Shown: positions 6,519-14,157 of the stretch, piece by piece
How the letters are laid out: the number at the start of each line of letters is the position of its first letter
Numbering within the stretch: the first letter of the stretch is position 1
NCBI GenBank assembly: GCA_016223045.1
Contig: JACRPT010000003.1
Coordinates: 1-33,617, forward strand
Reading direction: 5' to 3'
Source: Candidatus Eiseniibacteriota bacterium
GTDB lineage: Bacteria > Eisenbacteria > RBG-16-71-46
Length of the DNA: 33,617 nt
Position numbers and translations under genes: made by a program
The notes under the pieces: generated by a model
What the model was told of the DNA's origin: nothing
What the model saw: only the letters and a program-made list of their open reading frames with translations
The model's database searches: none

Positions 6519-7832
6519 ATGCCCGCCACCGCCATCCGGCGCGCCACCAAGGACGCCGCCACGAACGGCCAGGGAACCCCCGGCCACGTCAAGGACTTCT
6601 CGCTCGCCAGGGCCGGCCGCCAGAGGATCGAGTGGGCCGAGCGTAACATGCCGGTGCTGCGCGCCATCCGCGCGCGCTTCGCGCGGGAGAAGCCGCTCAA
6701 GGGCATGAAGATCGCGGCCTGCCTGCACGTCACCACCGAGACCGCGAACCTGGCGCGCACGCTCCAGGCGGGCGGCGCCGAGATGTTCGTCTGCGGCTCG
6801 AATCCCCTGAGCACCCAGGACGACGTGGCGGCGGCACTGGTGTCGGACTACGGCATCGCCACGTTCGCCATCAAGGGCGAGGACCACAAGACCTACTACT
6901 CGCACATCGTCTCGTGCATCGAGGCGCGACCGCACCTGACCATGGACGACGGCTGCGACCTGGTGACGGTGCTGCACACCAAGCAGCGCGGGTACTTGAA
7001 AGACGTCTATGCCGGCACCGAGGAGACCTCGACCGGGGTCACCCGCCTGCGCGCGATGGCGGCGGACAAAACGCTCAAGTACCCGGTCATCGCCATCAAC
7101 GACGCCGACACCAAGCACCTGTTCGACAACCGCTACGGCACCGGCCAGAGCACCGTGGACGGCATCCTGCGCAGCACCAACATGCTGATCGCGGGCTCGA
7201 CCGTGGTGATCGCCGGCTACGGCTGGTGCGGCCGCGGTGTGGCCAATCGCATGAAGGGGCTGGGCGCCACCGTGCTGGTCACCGAGATCAACCCGGTCAA
7301 GGCGCTGGAGGCCCAGATGGACGGCTTCCAGGTGGTGGCGATGGGCGAGGCCGCGCCGCGCGGCGACCTGTTCGTCACCCTGACCGGCAACAAGTCGGTG
7401 CTGCGCCGCGAGCACTTCGCCGCCATGAAGGACGGCGCCATCATCTGCAACAGCGGCCACTTCAACGTCGAGATCGATATCCCGGCGCTGGAGCGCATGT
7501 CCTCGAAGCGGCGCGCGGTGCGGCCGTTCGTCGAGGAGTTCACGCTGAAGGGCGGCAAGCGCGTGAACCTGCTGGGCGAGGGCCGGCTCATCAACCTGGC
7601 CGCGGCCGAAGGCCACCCGGCGATGGTGATGGACATGTCGTTCGCCAACCAGGCGCTCTCGGTCGAGTACCTGCGCAAGAAGGCGAAGACGCTGAAGAAC
7701 GACGTGTTCGTGGTGCCGGCGCACATTGATCAGGAAGTCGCGAAGCTGAAGCTCAAGACCATGGACATCACGATCGACGTGCTCACGCCCGAGCAGGAGC
7801 GCTACCTGCGCACCTGGAGCGAGGGAACGTAG
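6519..7832 (+). CDS. ahcY: Adenosylhomocysteinase (S-adenosyl-L-homocysteine hydrolase)
   Basis: 437 residues, full length for the family. The enzyme splits S-adenosylhomocysteine, the product of SAM-dependent methylation, to adenosine and homocysteine in the cytosol using bound NAD. Visible signatures are CLHVTTETANLARTL near the N-terminus (substrate domain), NDADTKHLFDNRYGTGQS with the active-site Lys and Asp, the NAD-binding loop GYGWCGRG (about residues 233-240), NSGHFNVEID, and AAEGHPAMVMDMSFANQA. Start ATG 6519 has AAGGAG 5 nt upstream (6508-6513). The frame is open much further upstream (antisense to the toxin-antitoxin genes), but those codons are not part of the family. It is a single-gene unit divergent from vapB, with a hairpin at 7906-7925 after it. 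Confidence 0.97.
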   Translation: MPATAIRRATKDAATNGQGTPGHVKDFSLARAGRQRIEWAERNMPVLRAIRARFAREKPLKGMKIAACLHVTTETANLARTLQAGGAEMFVCGSNPLSTQDDVAAALVSDYGIATFAIKGEDHKTYYSHIVSCIEARPHLTMDDGCDLVTVLHTKQRGYLKDVYAGTEETSTGVTRLRAMAADKTLKYPVIAINDADTKHLFDNRYGTGQSTVDGILRSTNMLIAGSTVVIAGYGWCGRGVANRMKGLGATVLVTEINPVKALEAQMDGFQVVAMGEAAPRGDLFVTLTGNKSVLRREHFAAMKDGAIICNSGHFNVEIDIPALERMSSKRRAVRPFVEEFTLKGGKRVNLLGEGRLINLAAAEGHPAMVMDMSFANQALSVEYLRKKAKTLKNDVFVVPAHIDQEVAKLKLKTMDITIDVLTPEQERYLRTWSEGT

Positions 7833-7905
7833 AGGTTCACGGCCGAGGCGGCGAAGGAGCCGCGCCGCCCATCCGGCGCGGGAACCGCGCGCAGCGCAGA
7901 CGGGG

Positions 7906-7925
7906 CCCCGGCTTCACGGCCGGGG
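7906..7925 (+). terminator. Hairpin downstream of ahcY
   Basis: CCCCGGC (7906-7912) pairs with GCCGGGG (7919-7925) over a 6-nt loop, followed by TT. A smaller stem (CGCGCC/GGCGCG, 7861-7880) lies just before it. It is located between ahcY and the aminotransferase on the same strand. Confidence 0.45.
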
Positions 7926-7970
7926 TTCCACTGCTTGCCGCGCGGGCGGGCCGCCCGTAGGCTCCGCCTC

Positions 7971-9144
7971 ATGCTCTCGCGCCGCGTCCCGCACGACGCT
8001 GCGCCCAACGCCTGGGCGCGGCTGCTCGAAGCGCGCCGCGCCGCGGGCGCGCGGCTCCTCGACCTCGCCGAGACCAATCCCACGCGCGTCGGGCTGGGCG
8101 GGGCGCGCGCGGGCGAACTCGCCGCGCTGGCCGCGGATGCCGCGCTCGCCTACGACCCCGACCCGCGCGGGAGCGCCGCGGCGCGCGCCGCGGTGGCCGG
8201 CTACTACGCCGTGCGCGGGCTCGTGGTCGCGCCCGAGCGCATCGTGCTCACCGCCAGCACCAGCGAGTCGTACGCGCACCTTTTCCGCCTGCTCGCCGAC
8301 CCGGGCGATACGTTCCTGGTGCCGGCGCCGAGCTACCCGCTCTTCGAGCCGCTCGCCGCGCTGGTCGGCCGTGAGGCTGCGCCCGTACCGCATCGCGTGG
8401 GACGGGGCGTGGCACCTGGACCCCGGCTCGCTCGAGCAGGGGTTCGGGCCCGACGTGCGCGGGGTCATCGTGGTGCAGCCCAACCACCCGACCGGCTCGT
8501 GCGTGGCGGGCGCCGAGCGCGAGGTCCTCGAAGCGCTGTGCGAGCGCCACGGCGCAGCCATCATCGCCGACGAGGTGTTCGGCGACTTCCCGCGGCCCGG
8601 CCGCGAGGCGCCGCTGCCGAGCTTCGCGGCAGGGGCGCGCGTGCCGACCTTCGTGCTGAGCGGGCTTTCAAAGGTCTGCGGGATGCCGCAGCTGAAGCTG
8701 GGCTGGATCGCGGCCTGTGGGCCCGAGCCGGCGGTCGCCGAGGCGCTGCGCGGGCTCGAATGGATCGCTGACCTGTTCCTCTCGGTCTCGACCCCGGTGC
8801 AGGCGGCGCTGCCGAAGCTGCTCGAGGCGCGGCACGCCTTCCAGCGCGCGCTGCGGGCGCGGCTCGCGCAGAACCTGGAGTCGCTCGAGCGGCTGGTCGG
8901 GCGACGCCCCGAGCTGAGCCTGCTGCCCGCCGACGGCGGCTGGGCGGCGCTGCTGCGCGTGCCCGCGGCGCGCAGCGAAGAGGAGTGGGCGCTCGCGCTA
9001 CTGCTGCGCGACGTGGTGGTCCATCCCGGGCACTTCTACGACTTCGCGGGGAGCGACCGCCTGGTGCTGAGTCTCATCCCCGAGCCCGCGGTGTTCGAGG
9101 AAGGCCTGGCGCGGATCGAGGCGCTGGCGGGGGAGCCGGCGTAG
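7971..9144 (+). pseudogene. PLP-dependent class I/II aminotransferase, interrupted by a 1-nt frameshift
   Basis: The first part (ATG 7971 to about 8370) reads in one frame: LAETNPTRVGL, then YDPDPRGSAAARAAVAGYY and LVPAPSYPLFEPLAALVG. The rest reads in another frame to TAG 9144: RPYRIAWDGAWHLDP, QPNHPTGS (cofactor and substrate contacts), IIADEVFGDF (Asp to the pyridine N), and SGLSKVCGMPQLKLGWI (Schiff-base Lys), with a normal C-terminal domain. Deleting one C at 8369-8370 gives LVGVRLRPYRIAW and a protein of about 390 residues, the usual size. Left unrepaired, the first frame stops at 8771. The substrate is not clear; the closest resemblance is to alanine/aspartate-type aminotransferases. 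All motifs are intact on either side, so sequencing error is plausible. The end is convergent with the DinB-like pair, 7 nt away. Confidence 0.8.
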
Positions 9145-9151
9145 CCCGGCT

Positions 9152-9721
9152 CTACCCCCGTCCGCTCCGCTCCCGGTAGAGGTGCCTGAGCAGGTTCAGC
9201 TGCCCGTGGTGCCCGGCCTCGTGCTCGAGCATGTGGTAGAGCACCCAGCCCACGTTGAAGATGCGCTTGGTGCCGTCGGGGCGGTCGCGCGTCACCAGGC
9301 GCTCGAGGTCGGCGTCGCTGAGCGCGCTCGCCACCTGCCGCGTGTGTGCGCGGGCGCGCGCCAGCAACTCGACGAAGAACGCCAGGTCCTTCCCGGCCAG
9401 TGCCGCGGGCGGGCTGCCGCCCGCCGGCAGCGGCATACCTTCGTCGGCCTCGGTGATGCCCACCACGTCGTGTGCGTGGCCGGTGACCTCGCCCTTCAGG
9501 CCCACCTGCGCCAGATGCGCCTCGGCATAGGCGATGTGGGCGAGCAGCATGCCGATGGTGTTCATGCCGGGCGCCGGCTGCCAGCCCAGCTCCTCGGGGC
9601 TCGCGCCGCGCACGTCGTCCAGCAGCCGGCGCGACTGCTCGTCCATCTGCCACAGGAAGCGCGCGACCTGGGCCGAGGCGAACCCGGCCGGGGTCTCGAG
9701 GAGGGTCTGGTAGGTCTGCAT
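9152..9721 (-). CDS. DinB-like/DUF664-type metalloprotein, paralog 2
   Basis: 189 residues from ATG 9721, with AGGGAG 6 nt upstream (9733-9728). It is a four-helix-bundle protein of the DinB/YfiT-like superfamily, whose members bind a metal through three His and often act as thiol-dependent transferases. Visible features are GMNTIGMLLAHIAYAEAHL (first His) and LYHMLEHEAGHHGQLNLL (the His pair), with LAGKDLAFFVELLARARAH between. The protein is very similar to the upstream gene along its whole length. The 23-nt gap and same strand indicate one operon. The substrate is unknown, and the name DinB does not imply a DNA-damage role here. Confidence 0.8.
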   Translation of the reverse strand: MQTYQTLLETPAGFASAQVARFLWQMDEQSRRLLDDVRGASPEELGWQPAPGMNTIGMLLAHIAYAEAHLAQVGLKGEVTGHAHDVVGITEADEGMPLPAGGSPPAALAGKDLAFFVELLARARAHTRQVASALSDADLERLVTRDRPDGTKRIFNVGWVLYHMLEHEAGHHGQLNLLRHLYRERSGRG

Positions 9722-9744
9722 CTCGGGCTCCCTGGATCGGCCGG

Positions 9745-10317
9745 TCAGCCGGCGTGCGTCGCGCGGTACTGGTGGCGCAGGAGCAGGACCTGGCCGTAGT
9801 GCCCGGCCAGGTGCTCGAGCAGGTGGTAGAGCGTCCAGCGCACGGTGACGGTCCCCTCGCCGCCGCCCGGGCGCGGGCGCACGACCGCGCGCTCGAGATC
9901 GCGGTCGGCGAGCGCAGAGGCGATGCGCGCGAGGTGTGCGCGCGCCTTCGCCAGCAGGTCGTCGAAGAACGCGAGGTCCTTGCCGGCGAGGGACGCCGGC
10001 GGGCCCGCGTCGGGAGCGAGCGGCATGCCGGTGGCCTCCCGGCCCACGCCCAGCACGTCGCTCACGTCCACCGGCATGGGGCGATCCTCCAGCACCAGCC
10101 GGGTCCAGGACACCTCGACGACGGCGATGTGGGCGAGCAGCATGCCGATCGAGTTCATGCCGGGGAGCGACTGCCACGCCAGCTCGTCCGCGCTCATGCC
10201 GCGCGTGTCTTCCGCGAGGCGGCGGCTCTGGTCGTCCATCTGGGCGAGGAACAGCGCGACCGTGTGCGAGCGGAAGTCGGGCGGGGGCGGGACGTCGTAG
10301 ACCTTCTGCGAGCTCAT
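9745..10317 (-). CDS. DinB-like/DUF664-type metalloprotein, paralog 1
   Basis: 190 residues from ATG 10317; GGAGG lies 4 nt upstream. Its layout is the same as the downstream paralog: GMNSIGMLLAHIAVVEVSW with the first metal His, LAGKDLAFFDDLLAKARAH, then LYHLLEHLAGHYGQVLLL with the two further His. N-terminal residues KVYDVPPPPDFRSHTVALF differ from paralog 2, so this is a diverged duplication rather than a recent one. The two products could form a homo- or heterodimer, as is common in the superfamily (inference). The 248-nt gap upstream (10318-10565) holds the hairpin at 10387-10413 and a lone TATACT (10381-10376, minus strand) with no convincing -35. Confidence 0.8.
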   Translation of the reverse strand: MSSQKVYDVPPPPDFRSHTVALFLAQMDDQSRRLAEDTRGMSADELAWQSLPGMNSIGMLLAHIAVVEVSWTRLVLEDRPMPVDVSDVLGVGREATGMPLAPDAGPPASLAGKDLAFFDDLLAKARAHLARIASALADRDLERAVVRPRPGGGEGTVTVRWTLYHLLEHLAGHYGQVLLLRHQYRATHAG

Positions 10318-10386
10318 GGGCCTCCAGAGGACCGCGCGGATGTTCGGCGGGCGTGGCGGGGGGGCGACGACGCGCAGTATAGCTCA

Positions 10387-10413
10387 GCGCCGGGCAGGAA
10401 ACCCGCCCGGCGC
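10387..10413 (-). terminator. Hairpin between the M16 operon and the DinB-like operon
   Basis: GCGCCGGGC (10387-10395) pairs perfectly with GCCCGGCGC (10405-10413) around a 9-nt loop. It lies about 150 nt after the M16 operon stop at 10566 and 70 nt before the DinB-like start. No T run follows on the minus strand. Confidence 0.45.
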
Positions 10414-10565
10414 CATGCCCGGCGCCACGTCCGGGCACCACGGTCCGCCGTGTCCTGCACCATGGCTTGGCGCCAAGTCCCGGCGCTGCATCCGCCGCGC
10501 CACGTCCGCCGCGCCGCGTCTGTCCCGGCGTTCTGGGTGCGACGACGGGGCTCCGACTCGGGGCG

Positions 10566-12116
10566 CTACGGCATTGGCTTCATGGTCATCGGGTCGCGCA
10601 GCGGCATGTGCTTCGGATCGCCGCCCGCCAGCGTCGTGATCTGCGCGTCGCGCTTGGGATCGCCGGTCAGGATGTCCTTCGCGTTGCCCACCATGAGCAC
10701 GGCGAGCCTGGCGGGATCCAGCAGCCGCCGCGCCACGCGCTGGATGTCCGCGGCGGACACCGCGCGCACCCGGTCGCGGTACTCGTTGTAGTAGTCCGGG
10801 TCCTTCTGGTACCGGCCGGTCAGCTCCTCCACGGCGAGCCCACCGGCCACGGCGTTCGCGGTCTCGAACTGCGCCGGGAAGCCCTCGATGAACTTGCTCT
10901 TCGCCACCTCCAGCTCCTGCGCGCTCACCAGCGAGTCGCGCATGCGCCGCACTTCGGCCAGCGCGATCTGGATCGCGAACGCCACCGAGCGCACCTTGGA
11001 CTGGAACTGGATGCGCCACGGATCGGGGTAGTAGAGCCCGCCCTCGAACACCGAGCGCACCGAGTACGCGAGGCCCTCGTCCGAGCGGATGCGGTTGGTG
11101 AGCCGCGACGAGAACCCGCCGCCGCCCAGGATGTCGTTCATCACGCGCGCGGCCTGGTAGTCCGGATCGAAGCGGTCGAGCGCGCGCAGCCCGATCGAGA
11201 CGCGGCCCTGGTTCACGTCCTTGTCCACCAGGTACCAGCCCGCGGCGGACGGCTCGGCGGGCGCGGCCGGAGGACCGGGGTTCACGCCGGGGACCGGCCA
11301 GTTCGCGAACGCCGCCTCCAGCTTCCTCGCAATCGTCGCGCGGTCGAATTCGCCGGAGACCGCGAGCACGAAGTTCTTCGGGCCCACGTAGCGGCGCGCG
11401 AAGGCCACGAGGTCCTCGCGGGTGATGCCCTCGATCGAGGACCTCGTGGTCCAGCGGTTGGTCCAGTGGCTGCCTCCGCGCATCAGGAAGCCCCACTCGC
11501 GCTCCTCGATCGCGGCGCTCTCGTCGTTGCGCTGCTTCATCTGCTGCAGCTCCTGCTCGCGCCGGAGCTTCACGCGCTCGTCCTCGAAGGCGGGGCCTTT
11601 GAGGCACTCGACCAGCAATGCCAGCCCCTCGTCCACGTCCTTGGCGAGCAGGTTCAGCGTGGCGCGCGAGCAGGCCGGCCCGATCGGCACGCCGCCGAGG
11701 CCGAACATGCCGCCGCCGCCGCTGCCGAGGTCGGACTCGAGCTGGGCGCCGAGCGCGCTCGCCCGGTCCTCGACCTGCTGAGCGGTGCGGGTCTTCGTCC
11801 CGCCGCGGGTGAGCAGGTTCATCGCCATCGCCGGCAGACCTTCCTTGCCCGCGGGCGCGAGGTCCGGGCCGACGCGCATCAGCACGTGGATCGTGACCAG
11901 CGGCGTGCTGTGGTCCGGGACCAGGTAGGCGGGGATGCCGCCCTTGAGCAACACGCGGCAGTCGGCCGCGCGCGGCGGCGCGTAGCGTAGCTCGGGGAAG
12001 CGGAGCTGCTCGGGCCGTGCGGGCGGCGGGGCGTCGGCGGCGACCGCCGGCAGCGCGAGCAGGAGCAGGAGCGAGGCGCCGGCGGCGCCACGGAACCAGC
12101 GGTTCGTGTCGTTCAT
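10566..12116 (-). CDS. Exported M16-family protein lacking the zinc motif (non-catalytic partner)
   Basis: 516 residues from ATG 12116; GAGGA lies upstream in the 11-nt gap after the previous stop and the end of that gene. Residues 1-27 are a signal peptide (GAAGASLLLLLALPAVAADA), placing it in the periplasm. Two M16 half-barrel domains are readable: ALMRVG-like strand sequences, GGTKTRTAQQVEDRASALGAQL, later DILGGGGFSSRLTNRIRSDEGLAYSVRS. The position of the inverted zinc motif HxxEH is replaced by LPAMAMNLLTRGG, so it should not bind zinc. However, the R/Y-containing substrate-closing region near the C-terminal domain (SSRLTNRIRSDEGLAYSV) is kept. This is the pattern of the inactive subunit of heterodimeric M16 peptidases, paired with the HxxEH-containing product encoded immediately upstream. 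Confidence 0.88.
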   Translation of the reverse strand: MNDTNRWFRGAAGASLLLLLALPAVAADAPPPARPEQLRFPELRYAPPRAADCRVLLKGGIPAYLVPDHSTPLVTIHVLMRVGPDLAPAGKEGLPAMAMNLLTRGGTKTRTAQQVEDRASALGAQLESDLGSGGGGMFGLGGVPIGPACSRATLNLLAKDVDEGLALLVECLKGPAFEDERVKLRREQELQQMKQRNDESAAIEEREWGFLMRGGSHWTNRWTTRSSIEGITREDLVAFARRYVGPKNFVLAVSGEFDRATIARKLEAAFANWPVPGVNPGPPAAPAEPSAAGWYLVDKDVNQGRVSIGLRALDRFDPDYQAARVMNDILGGGGFSSRLTNRIRSDEGLAYSVRSVFEGGLYYPDPWRIQFQSKVRSVAFAIQIALAEVRRMRDSLVSAQELEVAKSKFIEGFPAQFETANAVAGGLAVEELTGRYQKDPDYYNEYRDRVRAVSAADIQRVARRLLDPARLAVLMVGNAKDILTGDPKRDAQITTLAGGDPKHMPLRDPMTMKPMP

Positions 12117-12127
12117 GGCGTCGGTCC

Positions 12128-13921
12128 TCACGGTTTCGGGGTCGAGAGCTCGCGCAGGCGCGCCTGGGCCTTGCCGCGCAGGTACTCGATCGCGGGCTTC
12201 GCCTCGGGCGGCATCTGGGCGCCCATCTGGTCGAACATGTCGAGCATCTGCTGGAGCTTCTCCGGGTCGCTGGCCGCCCGGATCCGCGCCAGCCCCGCGC
12301 GCGCCCGCTCGCGGGCCGGCGGCGGCAGCGCGGCCAGCTCGGGATCCTCGGCGCCGCCGCCCTTGCGCGTCCAGATCGCGACCGCGCGGCCTTCCTTCGT
12401 GAAGTAGGCCTGCGCGACGCGCTGGACGTCCTCCGAGGTCACGCCCTGCACCGCAGCCTCGATCCTCTCGGCGCCGTGCAGGTCGCCGCGGCCTTCGGAG
12501 ACGGCGTAGCGCAGTCCGATCAGGAAGTTCGAATTGAGCTGCCGGTAGGCGGCGGTGAGGTAGCGGTTCTTCGCGGCCTGCAGCTCGTCGGCGCCGACCG
12601 GCTCGCTCTTGAGCCGCTCGACCTCGCCGTAGATCGCCTGCTCGACCTCCTCGGGCGTGCGGCCTTCCTTCGCCTCCGCGGTGATCTCGAAGGAGCCCTC
12701 GTACTTGAGCGGCTCGTGCGCCGCCCGGGCGCTGGTGGCCACGCCCTGCTTGAGCACCAGGCTCCGCCGGAGCCGGCCGGCCGGGCCGGTGAGCAGGCCG
12801 TCCACGATCTCGAGCACCGGGGCGTCGCGGTGGGTGAAGGCCACCGTGTGCCAGCGCACCGTGGCCGCCGGGTTGGTCTCGGCCTCGCCGTGGAAGCGTT
12901 TCTCGGCCAGCGACCGCGACTCCATCGTGATCATCTCGGGCGCGGGGCGGGCCCCGGGCGGGATCGCGCCGAGGTACCTCTCGGCGAGCGCGAGCGCGGC
13001 CTTCGGGTCGAAGTCGCCGACCAGCACCGCGGTCAGGTTCTGCGGCTGGTAGTAGAGCGCGTAGTACTCGTCGGCCTGCGCCCGGGTGATGCTGGCGACG
13101 TCGCTCGGCCAGCCCACCACCGGCCACGCGTAGGGGCTGGCGTCCCAGAACACGGCGTCGAAGGACTCGGCGAACTTCCCGGTGGGCGTGGATTCGGTCC
13201 GGAGCCGGCGCTCCTCGTAGACCACGTCGCGCTCCGAGTAGAACTCGCGGAACACGCGGTTCCGCAGCCGGTCGGCCTCCATCCAGAACCACAGCTCGAG
13301 CCGGTTCGCGGGCACGGTCTCGAAGTAGACCGTCATGTCGTTGTTCGTGAACGCGTTGATGCCGGTGGCGCCGTTGCGCTGGAGCACGGTGTTGAATTCG
13401 TTCTTCACCATGTTGGCGCGCTGCTCGGCGACCAGCCCGTCGAAGCGCTTCTCGAGTTCGCGCATGCGCGGCGTCTTGCTCTCGGGCTTCGTCATGTCGT
13501 CCAGCTCGCCGCGGCGCTGGGCGGCGCGCAGTGCCGACAGCTCGGCGCGGATGCTGTCCTGGAGCGCCTCCTGCTGCTCGATCAGCCGCACGTCCTTCTC
13601 GTAGTCGCGCGTGCCGATGACGTGCGTGCCCTTGAACATCATGTGCTCGAACAGGTGCGAGATCCCGGTGATGCCCGGGCGCTCGTTGGCCGAGCCGACC
13701 CGGGCCACCCAGGCGCCGGCCACGGTGGGCGAGAGGTGGCGCGGGACCAGCACGAGCTTCATGCCGTTCGCGAGCAGGTGCTCCTCGATGGCCGGGGCGG
13801 GCGAGGCGCCGCGCGCCGGTGGGGCGTCGCGCCGGGCCGGCGCGGCGGGCGCGGCGGCGAACGCCAGGGCGAATGCACACGCGGCCGGCAGCAGCACGGC
13901 GCGCGCGCGAGGCGTGGTCAT
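12128..13921 (-). CDS. Exported M16-family zinc metallopeptidase (catalytic subunit)
   Basis: 597 residues from ATG 13921, with AGGAG 7 nt upstream (13933-13929). Residues 1-29 form a signal peptide (AVLLPAACAFALAFAAAPA). The inverted zinc motif HLFEH is at residues 89-93 (context GISHLFEHMMFKGT), and the distal Glu ligand lies in SERDVVYEERR. An insert rich in charged residues follows the motif (about residues 105-165) before NAFTNNDMTVYFETVP. The second domain (FHGEAETNPAATVRWHT... LLTGPAGRLRRSLV) is standard. It presumably degrades peptides in the periplasm together with the inactive subunit encoded 11 nt downstream. The upstream gap (13922-14157) contains only the terminator of the hydrolase gene and GC-rich sequence with no clear promoter. 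Confidence 0.92.
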   Translation of the reverse strand: MTTPRARAVLLPAACAFALAFAAAPAAPARRDAPPARGASPAPAIEEHLLANGMKLVLVPRHLSPTVAGAWVARVGSANERPGITGISHLFEHMMFKGTHVIGTRDYEKDVRLIEQQEALQDSIRAELSALRAAQRRGELDDMTKPESKTPRMRELEKRFDGLVAEQRANMVKNEFNTVLQRNGATGINAFTNNDMTVYFETVPANRLELWFWMEADRLRNRVFREFYSERDVVYEERRLRTESTPTGKFAESFDAVFWDASPYAWPVVGWPSDVASITRAQADEYYALYYQPQNLTAVLVGDFDPKAALALAERYLGAIPPGARPAPEMITMESRSLAEKRFHGEAETNPAATVRWHTVAFTHRDAPVLEIVDGLLTGPAGRLRRSLVLKQGVATSARAAHEPLKYEGSFEITAEAKEGRTPEEVEQAIYGEVERLKSEPVGADELQAAKNRYLTAAYRQLNSNFLIGLRYAVSEGRGDLHGAERIEAAVQGVTSEDVQRVAQAYFTKEGRAVAIWTRKGGGAEDPELAALPPPARERARAGLARIRAASDPEKLQQMLDMFDQMGAQMPPEAKPAIEYLRGKAQARLRELSTPKP

Positions 13922-14093
13922 GGTGGTTCTCCTGCGGGGTCGGTGGGGAACGGGATGCGGACCGTTGAGAGACGCCGCAGCAGAATCCATCGGTGTCGCG
14001 CCGTCAAGGCTCGCGGCACCGGCGCGGCAAAGCGCGGGACGGAGGGCCGGGCCCGGTGCGGGCCGGGAGTGTCGGGTCCGGGCCGCAGGAGCC

Positions 14094-14127
14094 GACGGCC
14101 ACCTCCGCGCCTGCAGAGGTGGCCGTC
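14094..14127 (-). terminator. Strong hairpin after the secreted hydrolase gene
   Basis: GACGGCCACCTC (14094-14105) and GAGGTGGCCGTC (14116-14127) form a perfect 12-bp stem with a 10-nt loop, 30 nt after the stop at 14158. There is no T run on the minus strand. Confidence 0.65.
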
Positions 14128-14157
14128 CTGGGGGAGGCCTCAGAACCCTTCCGAACT

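Noticed and set aside
8365-8375. Programmed frameshifting in the aminotransferase
   Set aside because: There is no slippery heptamer or stimulatory structure, and the family is not known to use recoding. A base error or mutation is simpler.
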